From DASVHS01 sp035468985 (GTDB lineage: Bacteria; Acidobacteriota; Thermoanaerobaculia; Gp7-AA8), in the NCBI GenBank assembly GCA_035468985.1, contig DATISF010000008.1:1-64000 (forward strand): a stretch of 64,000 nucleotides of DNA, read 5' to 3'. Shown here one piece after another: positions 41,069-49,543 of the stretch. Every line of letters begins with the position of its first letter. Position 1 is the first letter of the stretch. Position numbers and translations under genes: made by a program. The notes beneath the pieces are model-generated. The model was not told the DNA's origin, did no database searches, and worked only from the letters and a program-made list of their open reading frames with translations.

Positions 41069-41931
41069 TGCCCGAGGACCTCACGCAGCGAGTGCGTTTC
41101 CAGGAGACGCTTCGCTTCCGCGGCGGGGACCTTCTTCTTCGCCATCACCGTGGCCACCCGGACGTTTCCGCCGGCGTCCCGCAAGGCGGTGACGGCCATG
41201 GGCCGCGTGACGCCGGCCGCCAGCTCGACCATGCGCACGGCGCGGTTGCGCAGCTTCTCGTTCGTCGCCGGCATGTCGATCATCAGATTGGAATAGACGC
41301 GGCCGAGGCGGATCATCACCGCGGTGGAGATGGTGTTGAGGACGAGCTTCTGCGCGGTGCCGCTCTTCATGCGCGTCGAGCCCATGATCACTTCCGGCCC
41401 GGTCTGCGGCGCGATGGCGATGTCGACCTCTTTGGCCAGCGGCGAGCCGGCGACCGACGTGATGCCGACGGTGAGCGCGCCGAGCATGTTCGCCCGCCGC
41501 ACCGCGGCGACGGTGAAAGGCGTCGTTCCCGAAGCCGCCACTCCGACCACCGCGTCTTCCGCGTGAACATCGCGATTCACGGCCGCGATCGCCGCATCCT
41601 CGTCATCCTCCGCACCTTCGGCGGCGGCGAAGAATGCACGCTCGCCGCCCGCCATGATCACCCGGACCATCGACGGATCGATGCCGAAGGTCGGGGGAAG
41701 CTCGGATGCGTCGAGCATGGCGATGCGGCCGCTGGTCCCCGCGCCGACGTAAAACATGCGTCCGCCGTGCGACAGCCGTTCGACGATCTGATCCACCGCG
41801 TGCGCCAGTCGTTCTTCCTCGGCCGCGACGGCGGCCGCGACTCTCGCATCCTCCGCCTCGATGATGCGGACGATCTCGAGAGAAGAGCGCCGGTCGATGT
41901 CCAGACTGGCCTCGAGGCGATCCTGCGTCAT
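41065..41931 (-). CDS. murQ: N-acetylmuramic acid 6-phosphate etherase
   Basis: A 288-residue SIS-domain enzyme removing lactate from MurNAc-6-phosphate. Seen: FYVGAGTSGRIAMLDASELPPTFG, GVAASGTTPF, and GSTRMKSGTAQKLVLN near the active site. The C-terminal small helical domain is complete. It is the promoter-proximal gene of the recycling operon. TATCTT with an upstream TG lies 7 bases before the ATG and overlaps the -10 box of the divergent UPF0158 gene. Confidence 0.95.
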   Translation of the reverse strand: MTQDRLEASLDIDRRSSLEIVRIIEAEDARVAAAVAAEEERLAHAVDQIVERLSHGGRMFYVGAGTSGRIAMLDASELPPTFGIDPSMVRVIMAGGERAFFAAAEGAEDDEDAAIAAVNRDVHAEDAVVGVAASGTTPFTVAAVRRANMLGALTVGITSVAGSPLAKEVDIAIAPQTGPEVIMGSTRMKSGTAQKLVLNTISTAVMIRLGRVYSNLMIDMPATNEKLRNRAVRMVELAAGVTRPMAVTALRDAGGNVRVATVMAKKKVPAAEAKRLLETHSLREVLGQ

Positions 41932-41938
41932 GCGGCGG

Positions 41939-41948
41939 AAGATATCAT
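41939..41948. promoter_or_regulatory. Symmetric divergent -10 module (murQ / UPF0158)
   Basis: AAGATATCAT. Minus strand TATCTT ends 7 bases before the murQ ATG; plus strand TATCAT ends 7 bases before the GTG at 41956. The boxes share the central TA (pattern ANNNTANNNT). Confidence 0.6.
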
Positions 41949-41955
41949 TGCGATC

Positions 41956-42486
41956 GTGGCCGTTTCGTTCATGCAGAAGATCCGGCTCGCGCTGCGCGGA
42001 TGGAGCCGCCGGCGCGAGGAAAAGGATCTGGAGTTTCTGCGGAAGAATGCGAGCTGGGGCGTCGCGAATGGAGCCCCTGCTTCAGCCGGGCCGGCCAAAG
42101 CCGGCGCTCCATCAGCCGGCACTCTGTTGAAGTCCGTCGACATCGACGGCCTCCAGGCGGCGTATCTCGACGGCTCGGGACGGATCGCCTACTACCTCGA
42201 CGTGGAAAGCGGCGACATCGTCGAGCGCCGCGACGGCGCGCTGATGGATGGGACGCGCTACAGACGCATTCCTTCCGGCGGCGGTGACATCGCCGAGCGG
42301 CGTGCGTTCATCGAGACGCTGGAGCCGTCGCACATGCGCGAGCTGTTGATGAAGAGCGTGAACAGCCCGACGTTTCGCAGCGTGCTGGCCAGCGACCGCG
42401 CACTGGAGCGCTCCTGGTACAACTTCCGGAACGAACGTGCCACCGCCGCCGTCAAAGCGTGGCTGACGAAGTCAGGGCTGCGCTGA
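41956..42486 (+). CDS. UPF0158-family protein
   Basis: A 176-residue cytoplasmic protein. The central and C-terminal parts match UPF0158: AYYLDVESGDIVE, RYRRIPSGGGDIAERRAFIETL, SPTFRSVLAS and ERSWYNFRNERATAAVKAWL. Function is unknown. An insertion of about 15 residues (GAPASAGPAKAGAPS) between the N-terminal helix and the domain is encoded by a palindromic element. The start is GTG at 41956 (ATG 41971 is possible). It overlaps the convergent phosphatase gene by 15 bases. Confidence 0.72.
   Translation: MAVSFMQKIRLALRGWSRRREEKDLEFLRKNASWGVANGAPASAGPAKAGAPSAGTLLKSVDIDGLQAAYLDGSGRIAYYLDVESGDIVERRDGALMDGTRYRRIPSGGGDIAERRAFIETLEPSHMRELLMKSVNSPTFRSVLASDRALERSWYNFRNERATAAVKAWLTKSGLR
42070..42113. 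repeat. Palindromic element read in frame in the UPF0158 gene
   Basis: TGGAGCCCCTGCTTCAGCCG ... AAAGCCGGCGCTCCA with TGGAGC/GCTCCA ends, the same kind as the intergenic copy at 56626. Confidence 0.75.
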
Positions 42487-44124
42487 GCTCCTGCTGATCA
42501 CGACCACCGTCACGTCGTCGTCCAGCGTGTCCGTGTCGCCGGCGTGCAGGCGCACCGACTCGCCGATCGCGTTGGCCACGTCATCGGCGGTTTTTCCATG
42601 TGTCGATCCGATCGCTTTTGCCAGCGAACCCGCTCCGAGCTCCACTCCGCTGCTGTTTCTCGCCTCGGTCACGCCGTCGGTGAAGAGGACGAGCGCGTCG
42701 CCGGGATCGAGTTGCAGCCGGCGGTTCGTGTACGACGCCGCGGTGATCACGCCGAGGAGGATGTCGCCGGCGACGACTTCCTCGACCGTGGAGCGGCGGA
42801 TCCACAGCGGGGGCGTGTGGCCGGCGTTGACGTATTCGACGAGGCCCGTGGCGATGTCGAGACGCCCGAGAAACAGCGTGACGAACTTCGAGCGCGGCAG
42901 CGTCTCGTGCAGCGCTCCGTTGAGCAGCGTGGCCAGCCTGGCGGGATCGGGATTGCTCTTCGCGAAAATGCGAAACGCGATCTGCAGGCCGGCCATCATC
43001 AGACCCGCCGCGACGCCCTTGCCGCTCACGTCGGCGATGACGAAATAGATCCTGCCGTCCGGACGAACCAGAAAATCGTAGTAGTCGCCGCTGACTGTGC
43101 GCGACGGCTGATTCGTACCGACGAACGTGTATCCGGCGACTTTTGTGGGCGCCTCGGGGAGGAGACTGCGCTGAATGTACGAGGCGGTGCGCAGCTCCTC
43201 GTCCATCACGCGCTTTTCGATGGCCTGCTCGCGTAGCAGCGTCGTCTCGAGCTTGATCGCGGCGAAGCGCGCGATCTGCGCGACGAGCCGCACGTCCTCC
43301 GTGGCAATCGATTTCTGCGCCATCAGATAATCGACGTACAGCACGCCCTCGACGGAGTCTCCGATGATCAGCGGCGCGCAGAGAATGGAGTGGATGCCCT
43401 GCATGGCGATCGACTTCGACATGGAGAGCTTCGCGTCGACGGAGACGTCCATGAACGCCAGCGCCTTCTTCTCCCTGATCATCGTGTTCAGGAGCGTATG
43501 GCTGATGGTCAGCTCGGTCGTGTCATTCTCGTCCTTCCGGCGCACTTCCACTTGCGAAAACGACGTTCGGTCTGACGCCAGGAGCGCGATTGCGGCGCGC
43601 GACGGCTTCAGATGCTCCATGATCCGCTCGACGATGAATCCGAACAGGTCGGTCAGCGGACGGTCCTCGATGAGCTCGCGCGCCAGAGCGTTGAGCGTCT
43701 TGAGCCGGGGCACGTCGACCGGCTCGCTCGCGCCGGCGTCGATCTCCTGAACGGGAACGACGATGTCGGGCTGGACGGCAGTGTCGGCGATGGCGAGGTA
43801 GCGATCGGTGGTCTGCTCGGTCGTCATGAAGACGATCTCGGTGTCACCGAGACGGATGCGGTCGCCGGAGCTGAGCAGCGTGTCCTTCTCGACGCGCGCT
43901 CCGTTCAGATACGTGCCGTTCGCGCTGCCGAGGTCCTTGAGGATCCAGTTCGCGCCGATGGCGGCGATCTCGGCATGTTTGCGCGAGAGATAGCGGTCGC
44001 GGATGGGGATCGTGCACTCCGACGCCCGGCCGATCGACGCTGTTTCGCCGCGCAGCGATTGACGGTAGGGCGTGAGAAGCGGGGAGTAGATCGTGACTTC
44101 CGCGCGCGGCGGAGCGGTTTCCAT
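42472..44124 (-). CDS. FHA-GAF-PP2C (SpoIIE-type) serine phosphatase
   Basis: A 550-residue signalling protein. An FHA domain (about 25-95: SIGRASECTIPI, YLSRKHAEI, LGSANGTYLNG) would bind phosphothreonine. A GAF domain (about 140-300) follows, and a short helix leads to a SpoIIE-like PP2C domain (about 325-548) with GDYYDF, VIADVSGKGVAAGLMM, YVNAGHTPP, LFTDGVTEARN and LDDDVTVVVI, so the metal Asp residues are intact. Such enzymes usually dephosphorylate anti-sigma antagonists; none is adjacent. SD GGAG precedes the ATG. Confidence 0.9.
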   Translation of the reverse strand: METAPPRAEVTIYSPLLTPYRQSLRGETASIGRASECTIPIRDRYLSRKHAEIAAIGANWILKDLGSANGTYLNGARVEKDTLLSSGDRIRLGDTEIVFMTTEQTTDRYLAIADTAVQPDIVVPVQEIDAGASEPVDVPRLKTLNALARELIEDRPLTDLFGFIVERIMEHLKPSRAAIALLASDRTSFSQVEVRRKDENDTTELTISHTLLNTMIREKKALAFMDVSVDAKLSMSKSIAMQGIHSILCAPLIIGDSVEGVLYVDYLMAQKSIATEDVRLVAQIARFAAIKLETTLLREQAIEKRVMDEELRTASYIQRSLLPEAPTKVAGYTFVGTNQPSRTVSGDYYDFLVRPDGRIYFVIADVSGKGVAAGLMMAGLQIAFRIFAKSNPDPARLATLLNGALHETLPRSKFVTLFLGRLDIATGLVEYVNAGHTPPLWIRRSTVEEVVAGDILLGVITAASYTNRRLQLDPGDALVLFTDGVTEARNSSGVELGAGSLAKAIGSTHGKTADDVANAIGESVRLHAGDTDTLDDDVTVVVISRSSAQP

Positions 44125-44149
44125 TCAGATCTCCGGACCGATGAGAGGC

Positions 44150-44159
44150 ATTCTAAACT
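44150..44159. promoter_or_regulatory. Symmetric divergent -10 module (FHA phosphatase / unknown gene)
   Basis: ATTCTAAACT. Minus TAGAAT gives a 5' leader of about 20 bases with a Shine-Dalgarno for the phosphatase gene; plus TAAACT ends 6 bases before the GTG at 44166. The boxes share the central TA. Confidence 0.55.
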
Positions 44160-44165
44160 GGTCCG

Positions 44166-44786
44166 GTGACGACCGCGGCGGCCTCAGCCGACTACTTTCT
44201 GGAAATCGAATCGCATTTCGCGGCGAGGCGAGGGACGCCGTTCATCCTGTCGGCCAAAGACTGGGCGCTGATGAAGAAATGGTTCGACGACGGCGTGCCG
44301 CTGGCCGTCGTCGTCGAGGCGATCGACAGCGTCTTCGACAAGAACGAGACCAGCGGCCGCCGGAAGGTGATCTCCAGCCTCTCGTACTGCCGCCACGCGG
44401 TGAAAGAGGTGTGGCAGGACCGGCAGGATCTCTACGCCGGCAGCGGCGAGGGGACGCCCGAGGAGAACGTGGCGGAGTTGCTCGAAGCGCTGGCCGCCGA
44501 GGTTGAGCCATCCTCGACACAGACGGCCGCGGAAATCCGCGCGCTCATCACCGAGAAGAGCGTCCCGCGGATCGAGGAACGCCTCATCGCGATCGAGCAC
44601 GACCTGATGGAGCGCATTCTCGCGAGCCTCTCTCCCGATGAGCGGCGCGACATCGAGCAGCCGCTGGCGGCGATCGTCGCCGACGAGTCGCTCGACGACA
44701 AGACGCGCCAGCGAACGTGGGAAGCGAACGTGAGGCGGCGGATCAGGGACAAATTCGGGTTGCCGCGGTTGACGTTGTTCCGGTAG
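44166..44786 (+). CDS. Conserved-looking cytoplasmic protein of unknown function
   Basis: A 206-residue, largely helical, charged protein without signal or membrane segments. The N-terminal third (YFLEIESHFAARRGTPFIL, SAKDWALMKKWFDDGVPLAV and VEAIDSVF) resembles the start of hypothetical proteins I associate with Acidobacteriota and Deltaproteobacteria, perhaps a winged-helix-like module, but I cannot name a family. The C-terminal part (IEERLIAIEHDLMERILASL) looks like a helical bundle. GTG start with a TAAACT box 6 bases away. Confidence 0.65.
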   Translation: MTTAAASADYFLEIESHFAARRGTPFILSAKDWALMKKWFDDGVPLAVVVEAIDSVFDKNETSGRRKVISSLSYCRHAVKEVWQDRQDLYAGSGEGTPEENVAELLEALAAEVEPSSTQTAAEIRALITEKSVPRIEERLIAIEHDLMERILASLSPDERRDIEQPLAAIVADESLDDKTRQRTWEANVRRRIRDKFGLPRLTLFR

Positions 44787-44834
44787 GTGTGGAGCGGCGG
44801 GCTTCTGCCCGCCGACGCGCTGAAGCGTCCTCAC
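44784..44834. repeat. GC-rich palindromic element between convergent genes
   Basis: TGGAGCGGCGGGCTTCTGCC followed by CGCC and a diverged right arm; it fills the 49-base gap between the two convergent stop codons. Confidence 0.6.
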
Positions 44835-44835
44835 G

Positions 44836-46116
44836 CTACTTGGGCAGCACCTTTTCGATCTGCTCGAGCATCGCTTCCGCCGTCCGTCCAGTCACTGGAG
44901 AATCGGGCGGCAGAGTCGCCACCGGATCTGTGATTCCGCAGGCCTGCAGAACGCGATCGCCCGGCAGGCCCCGCGCGCAATCTGCACCGCGCAGTGTCAG
45001 CAGGCGCGCGGAGAGCCGTTCGAGCGCCGCGGCGGTGATCAGCCGATTCGGCGAGACGCGACGGGTGACCGGATCGACGTCGTACAGCCCGAGCGCCATG
45101 GCCCGGATCATCTCGTCGCGTCCGGGCACGCCCTCGATGTCGATGGCGATCGGCGGTGATCCGAGGTCCTGCGCGAAACGGACGGAGTTCAAGGTCCAGT
45201 ACATGAGGACGGCGAAGTCGCTTCGATCGATGGCCTCGCTTCCGATCGCCTGCTGATATTGCGGCGGCAGGTTCGCCTCGTTCCAGACTTCCTTGATCTG
45301 CTCGAGGCGGCGGGCGTAGCGCGGATCATGAGTCTGGCGCGAGAGCCGGTCGTATCGCGTCATCGCCTGCTGGTACTGTCCGCGGCCGACTTCGATTTCG
45401 GCGAGCGCCTCCTGCACCTCCGGCTTGCCGGCCTCGGCGGAGTTGATGACGGGATCGAGAGCCTGCCGCGCGTCCTCGTACGCCTTCTGACTGATCAATC
45501 GGCTGGCCAGGAGAATGCGCGCGTTCGCCGCACCGGGATTGAGCGTCAGGGCTTCGCGCAGCAGCACGACCGCCTGATCGTCCGGTGCGCCCTGCGCCTG
45601 AGCAAAAAGCTCCTCGAACAGCCGGTCCTGAATCATCTTGAGCCGTTCGGTGACCGCGGCCGGCGCGTTTGGCCGCTGCGCGAGCGTCCGATAGATGTCG
45701 TACGCGGCCTGCAACCGATGCTGCGCGACAGCGATCTCCCCCTCGTAGATGCGGGCGGCGGTGTAGTCCGGCATCCGGTCTTCGAGTCGCTGCACGATCG
45801 CCAGCGCCGTGTCGAGCTCTCCGTGTCGGATGTCCACGGCGGCCGCGGCGAGTGCAGCGGGGAGATACGACGGATCTTTCGCCAGAAGAGCATCGAGGCG
45901 CTTCCGTGCTTCGGCATCATCGCCGGCAAGGAAGTAGCGCCACGCCGCTTCGAACTTCCGGTCGACGGCCGGGTCCGCCGCGGGCGTAGAGCCGGTGCGC
46001 GGGTCGATGAGAAAGCGGAATTCGCCTTGGGGCTGGCTGACCAGGGGCGGGGCTCCGGTACCGGCGCACGCCGCGAGCACGAGTGCCGCGCCGAGCGCAA
46101 GAAGCGTCTGTTTCAA
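44836..46116 (-). CDS. TPR lipoprotein with SLH-like C-terminal domain
   Basis: A 426-residue exported lipoprotein (lipobox LVLAAC). Residues about 40-290 form tetratricopeptide-type helix pairs (AAWRYFLAGDDAEARKRLDA, AAAVDIRHGELDTALAIV, VLLREALTLNPGAANARIL). The C-terminal 150 residues contain an S-layer-homology-like block (RSDFAVLMYWTL ... DIEGVPGRDEMIRAMALGL ... VSPNRLITAAALERL). It may attach protein complexes to the cell wall or outer membrane; no partner is evident. TTG start overlapping the miaA stop (TTGA). Confidence 0.75.
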   Translation of the reverse strand: MKQTLLALGAALVLAACAGTGAPPLVSQPQGEFRFLIDPRTGSTPAADPAVDRKFEAAWRYFLAGDDAEARKRLDALLAKDPSYLPAALAAAAVDIRHGELDTALAIVQRLEDRMPDYTAARIYEGEIAVAQHRLQAAYDIYRTLAQRPNAPAAVTERLKMIQDRLFEELFAQAQGAPDDQAVVLLREALTLNPGAANARILLASRLISQKAYEDARQALDPVINSAEAGKPEVQEALAEIEVGRGQYQQAMTRYDRLSRQTHDPRYARRLEQIKEVWNEANLPPQYQQAIGSEAIDRSDFAVLMYWTLNSVRFAQDLGSPPIAIDIEGVPGRDEMIRAMALGLYDVDPVTRRVSPNRLITAAALERLSARLLTLRGADCARGLPGDRVLQACGITDPVATLPPDSPVTGRTAEAMLEQIEKVLPK

Positions 46117-47021
46117 CTCCTGACCTCTCTCAGCAGCCGCCTGGCGGCCGCGAATGTCTCTTCGCCGCGAGTTGCATCGATCCACTGCACATTCCGCTCC
46201 GACCTCAGCCACGTCATCTGACGTTTTGCGTACGCGCGCGTTCTGCGCTTCGTTTCCGTGATCGCCGAGGCGAGGCCGGTCTCGTCCGTGACGACCGCCG
46301 CTGCTTCCCGATATCCGATCGCGCTGAAGGGCCGCGCCGATCGTGGAAACCGCGTGAGCAGCGCGCGGGTTTCGTCAACGAGCCCGCTACGGTACATCGC
46401 ATCGACGCGCGCGTCGAGACGTTCGAGGAGCTGCGGCCGGTCGAGCCGCAGGGCGATCTTGATCGAGGGCAATTCGTCTCCCGTTCGCGCCCACGACGAG
46501 ATCGGCCGGCCGGTGGAGATCCAGACCTCGAGCGCTCGCTCGACGCGATGGCGATCGGGAGGCGGAATGCGCGCTGCGCTCTCGCGGTCGACCCCTTCGA
46601 GCCAGCGGTGCAGGCGTGCCTGGCCGCGCGCCGTCGCCGCGATTTTTCGCAGTCGGAGGCGGATCGTCTCGTTGCGGCCCGGCATCTCCGGGAGTCCGGA
46701 GAGCAAAGCGCGCAGGTAGAAGAACGTTCCGCCGGTCAGGATCGGCAGTTTTCCGCGAGCGGCGATCTCCTCGCACAGAGGCCGCGCCATGCGCGCGTAA
46801 TCCGCGGCGTTGAATTCATCCGTGGCCTCGACGATGTCGAACAGATGGTGCGGCACGAGACGCCGTTCTGCCTCGGAAGGCTTCGCCGTGCCGATGTCGA
46901 AGCCGCGATAGATCTGCATGGAATCGTAGTTGACGATCTCGCCGCCGCATTCCTCCGCCAGGCGCAGAGCGAGCTCCGATTTCCCACTGCCCGTGGGGCC
47001 GGCAATGACCGCGAGCGTCAC
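46113..47021 (-). CDS. miaA: tRNA dimethylallyltransferase
   Basis: A 302-residue enzyme adding the dimethylallyl group to A37 of tRNAs that read UNN codons. P-loop GPTGSGKSELA, NYDSMQIYRGFDIGTAKP, PHHLFDIV, and LTGGTFFYLRALLSGLP are diagnostic, and RRTRAYAKRQMTWLRSE contacts tRNA. GTG start in a GTGA overlap with the upstream gene; the C-terminal stop overlaps the TPR lipoprotein start. Confidence 0.94.
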   Translation of the reverse strand: MTLAVIAGPTGSGKSELALRLAEECGGEIVNYDSMQIYRGFDIGTAKPSEAERRLVPHHLFDIVEATDEFNAADYARMARPLCEEIAARGKLPILTGGTFFYLRALLSGLPEMPGRNETIRLRLRKIAATARGQARLHRWLEGVDRESAARIPPPDRHRVERALEVWISTGRPISSWARTGDELPSIKIALRLDRPQLLERLDARVDAMYRSGLVDETRALLTRFPRSARPFSAIGYREAAAVVTDETGLASAITETKRRTRAYAKRQMTWLRSERNVQWIDATRGEETFAAARRLLREVRS

Positions 47022-47356
47022 ACCTTGGGAACGCGTGTCGTTCCGGAGTGCGTGCGCCGATCCTCGGCTTCCAGAACTCCGCGCAGATGCGTGCGGCAGT
47101 AGATTGCGCCGTGCGCCACCGGCGTCCCGCAGACTTTGCAGCGGTTCTTGACCACGACTTTTTGGGCCGTCTTCTCGAAGATGCGCCACGCCAGGCCCAC
47201 GCCGACGAGAGCGATCGACAACACGAGCATGTGCTGCAGGAGCGTCGGGGTGATCAGCTCGCCGAGAGCGGTCTCGTCGAACTTGGAGTCGAAAATGAAG
47301 AGACCGAGTGTCAGGATCAGCAACCAGAGACCGAGCCTGAGAACGGTGCTGGACAT
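47018..47356 (-). CDS. Two-helix membrane protein with zinc ribbon
   Basis: A 112-residue protein with two hydrophobic helices (about 5-22 and 38-62) followed by a short treble-clef-like ribbon CKVCGTPVAHGAIYCRTH with four possible zinc ligands (two CxxC/CxxH pairs). No family is recognised. It is coupled to miaA by a 4-base overlap and lies 27 bases after the comEC stop. TACAGT 15 bases before its ATG may be a -10 box of its own. Confidence 0.6.
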   Translation of the reverse strand: MSSTVLRLGLWLLILTLGLFIFDSKFDETALGELITPTLLQHMLVLSIALVGVGLAWRIFEKTAQKVVVKNRCKVCGTPVAHGAIYCRTHLRGVLEAEDRRTHSGTTRVPKV

Positions 47357-47383
47357 ATACGGGGCGAACTCACTGTAAGCGGG

Positions 47384-49543
47384 CTACCTGCGAGTGTCAA
47401 ATTCGGGCTGAAGGACGATCGTGCGACCGATCGTCAACTCGATGCTGCCGTTGAGGTCCGTCCGCCAGGTCCGGACCCTCCGGAATGCCAGAGACTCCAG
47501 AACCGACGGGTTGGGGTGTCCGAACCAGTTGTGCGCACCGCACGAAATGACGGCGATCGTCGGACGTGCGGCGTCCAGCAGGGGCGGGGTCGATGAGCTG
47601 CGGCTGCCGTGGTGCGGCACTTTGAGGACATCCGCCGGCCTGATGCCGGGCGCCATCTCCGCCTCGGCTTCGCGCTCGATGTCACCGGTGAGCAGCAGCG
47701 AACGCCCGCGCGATTCCACCCGCAGGACAACCGAAGCGTTGTTCTCTGCCGCACGCCGGTAACCGCGCTGCGCGACGGTGGCGTCGAGGCGCAGTTCGCC
47801 GATCTTTGCTGCCGTTCGGCTGCGAATCAGGCGGAGCGGCGTGTCCGTTGCCGCGATCGCGCCGAGCATCTCCCGCGCGCATTCGTCGCGGAATCGTCGC
47901 GGATTGATCCAGACCTCGCCGGCGCCGAGTTGACGGATGACCGCGGGCAGGCCGCCGCAGTGATCGGGATGGGCGTGGCTCAGAGCGATCACGTCGACAT
48001 GCCGGACGCCGCGGTCGACGAGCAGTGGAAGGAGGACGGTTTCGCCGAAGCGCGGATCGTCCGAGCGGCCGCCGCCGTCGACGAGCACACTCCGCCGTCC
48101 GGAGCGGAGAAGGATCGCGTCGCCCTGTCCCACGTCGAGGAACGTGATCTGCGGCTGCACGGCATTGCGAAGGGAGACGTGGCGTGCGATGGCCGATGTG
48201 GTCGGGATCAGCAGCGCAATGGCGACGGCGACCGCACGCCTGCGGCCGGCCGTGAATGCGATCGCGACGAGTGCCGCGATCAACCCTGCGCCGAGCGCTC
48301 GGTCGCGCGGAGCGGCGAAGAATCCGGAGAACGGCGCGGAGAGATCGTTGAGCCAAGCGCAAACGGAGTTCAGGATCGCAATGATCCGCAGGAGGACGGT
48401 CCATTCGGTCACCAGGAACAACGATCCCGCCATCAGCATGACCAACACGATCGGCGTCAGGGCGAGCGTCATGATCGATCCGCCGAGCGCGAACTGATGG
48501 AAATGAAAGAGCGTCAGCGGCGTGATCACGATCTCCGCGGCCATGGCGTAACTGATCCATCTCATTCGGGAGGCCAGCGGTCTTCCGGCGAAGATCAACG
48601 CGCCTGCGCCGGCGTAGGTCAGCTGGAATGCGGGATCGATGAGATCGCCCGGGACGGCGATGAGCCGGATCAGTGCCGCAACGCACCAGAGATTCTCGAA
48701 CGACGTTGGCCGTTTCAATACGCGTGAGATCGCATATGCCGCGATGGCAACGCTCGCCCGCGACACCGATGCGGTCGGTCCGATGAACGGCGGCGCAAGC
48801 GCCGCGAAGGCGATCAGCGACCAGTCCGAGATTCGAGGCGCGCCAGCCCAGCGCAAGGCCAGGGCGATGGCGGCCGCGGCAAGCGCGATCTGCAGACCGG
48901 AGAACACCAGGAGGTGATATGTCCCGCCGCGGCGGAAGTTCTGCCTGGTCTCGTCGCCGAGGCGCTCGCCGCGTCCGAGGACGAGTGCGTCGATCATGGC
49001 GATCTCGTCGGGGTAGGCCGGCGCGTAACGGCGCAGTCGCTGTTCGGCGACGCGGTTCCAGGTCGCTGGATGGGAACCGGAGATCGATCCGCGATACGAC
49101 AACAGGCGCGGCGATTTCACCGACGCCGTAAAGCGCCCGCCGTTCGCCTGGCGCAGAAACCCTTCCACGCGGACGCGTGCCTGACGGGCGATCGGCGGCG
49201 GATCGAATCGCGCGTAGATCGCCAGCGGCGCATCGAACGCGATTCCGTTGGCCGTGAATCGCGAGCAGCGCAGGACGTGGACGTGATCCCGGGCGCTCCA
49301 GTCGCTCTCGATCGGCGCTTCGATCGTCGCGAAGCGTTCCATCGAATCGACATGCGGACCGCCGCGCTGCGCCATGAGCATCCCGAGCGCAACGAAGGCG
49401 ATGGCGATCGATCCTTCGCGTGTCCAGCGCCAGATCAGCGCAGCGATCGCAGCGACCCCGGCAGCGGTGGCAACCCCGCTGCCGCAGAGAAGTCCGGCGA
49501 CGAACGCGATCAGTGGAAGTGCGGCCGGTGCGTCATTGCGCAC
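47384..49543 (-). CDS. comEC: ComEC/Rec2 DNA-uptake channel protein
   Basis: A 719-residue polytopic membrane protein: an N-terminal OB-like DUF4131 domain, the competence domain with many helices (VLGRGERLGDETRQNFRRGG, HLLVFSGLQIAL), and a C-terminal metallo-beta-lactamase domain (FLDVGQGDAILL, LSHAHPDHCGGLPAV, LLTGDIE, KVPHHGS). It is the inner-membrane channel for single-stranded DNA in natural transformation, and the domain is thought to degrade the second strand. All domains are full length. It overlaps the uracil-methyltransferase gene by 11 bases. Confidence 0.93.
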   Translation of the reverse strand: MRNDAPAALPLIAFVAGLLCGSGVATAAGVAAIAALIWRWTREGSIAIAFVALGMLMAQRGGPHVDSMERFATIEAPIESDWSARDHVHVLRCSRFTANGIAFDAPLAIYARFDPPPIARQARVRVEGFLRQANGGRFTASVKSPRLLSYRGSISGSHPATWNRVAEQRLRRYAPAYPDEIAMIDALVLGRGERLGDETRQNFRRGGTYHLLVFSGLQIALAAAAIALALRWAGAPRISDWSLIAFAALAPPFIGPTASVSRASVAIAAYAISRVLKRPTSFENLWCVAALIRLIAVPGDLIDPAFQLTYAGAGALIFAGRPLASRMRWISYAMAAEIVITPLTLFHFHQFALGGSIMTLALTPIVLVMLMAGSLFLVTEWTVLLRIIAILNSVCAWLNDLSAPFSGFFAAPRDRALGAGLIAALVAIAFTAGRRRAVAVAIALLIPTTSAIARHVSLRNAVQPQITFLDVGQGDAILLRSGRRSVLVDGGGRSDDPRFGETVLLPLLVDRGVRHVDVIALSHAHPDHCGGLPAVIRQLGAGEVWINPRRFRDECAREMLGAIAATDTPLRLIRSRTAAKIGELRLDATVAQRGYRRAAENNASVVLRVESRGRSLLLTGDIEREAEAEMAPGIRPADVLKVPHHGSRSSSTPPLLDAARPTIAVISCGAHNWFGHPNPSVLESLAFRRVRTWRTDLNGSIELTIGRTIVLQPEFDTRR

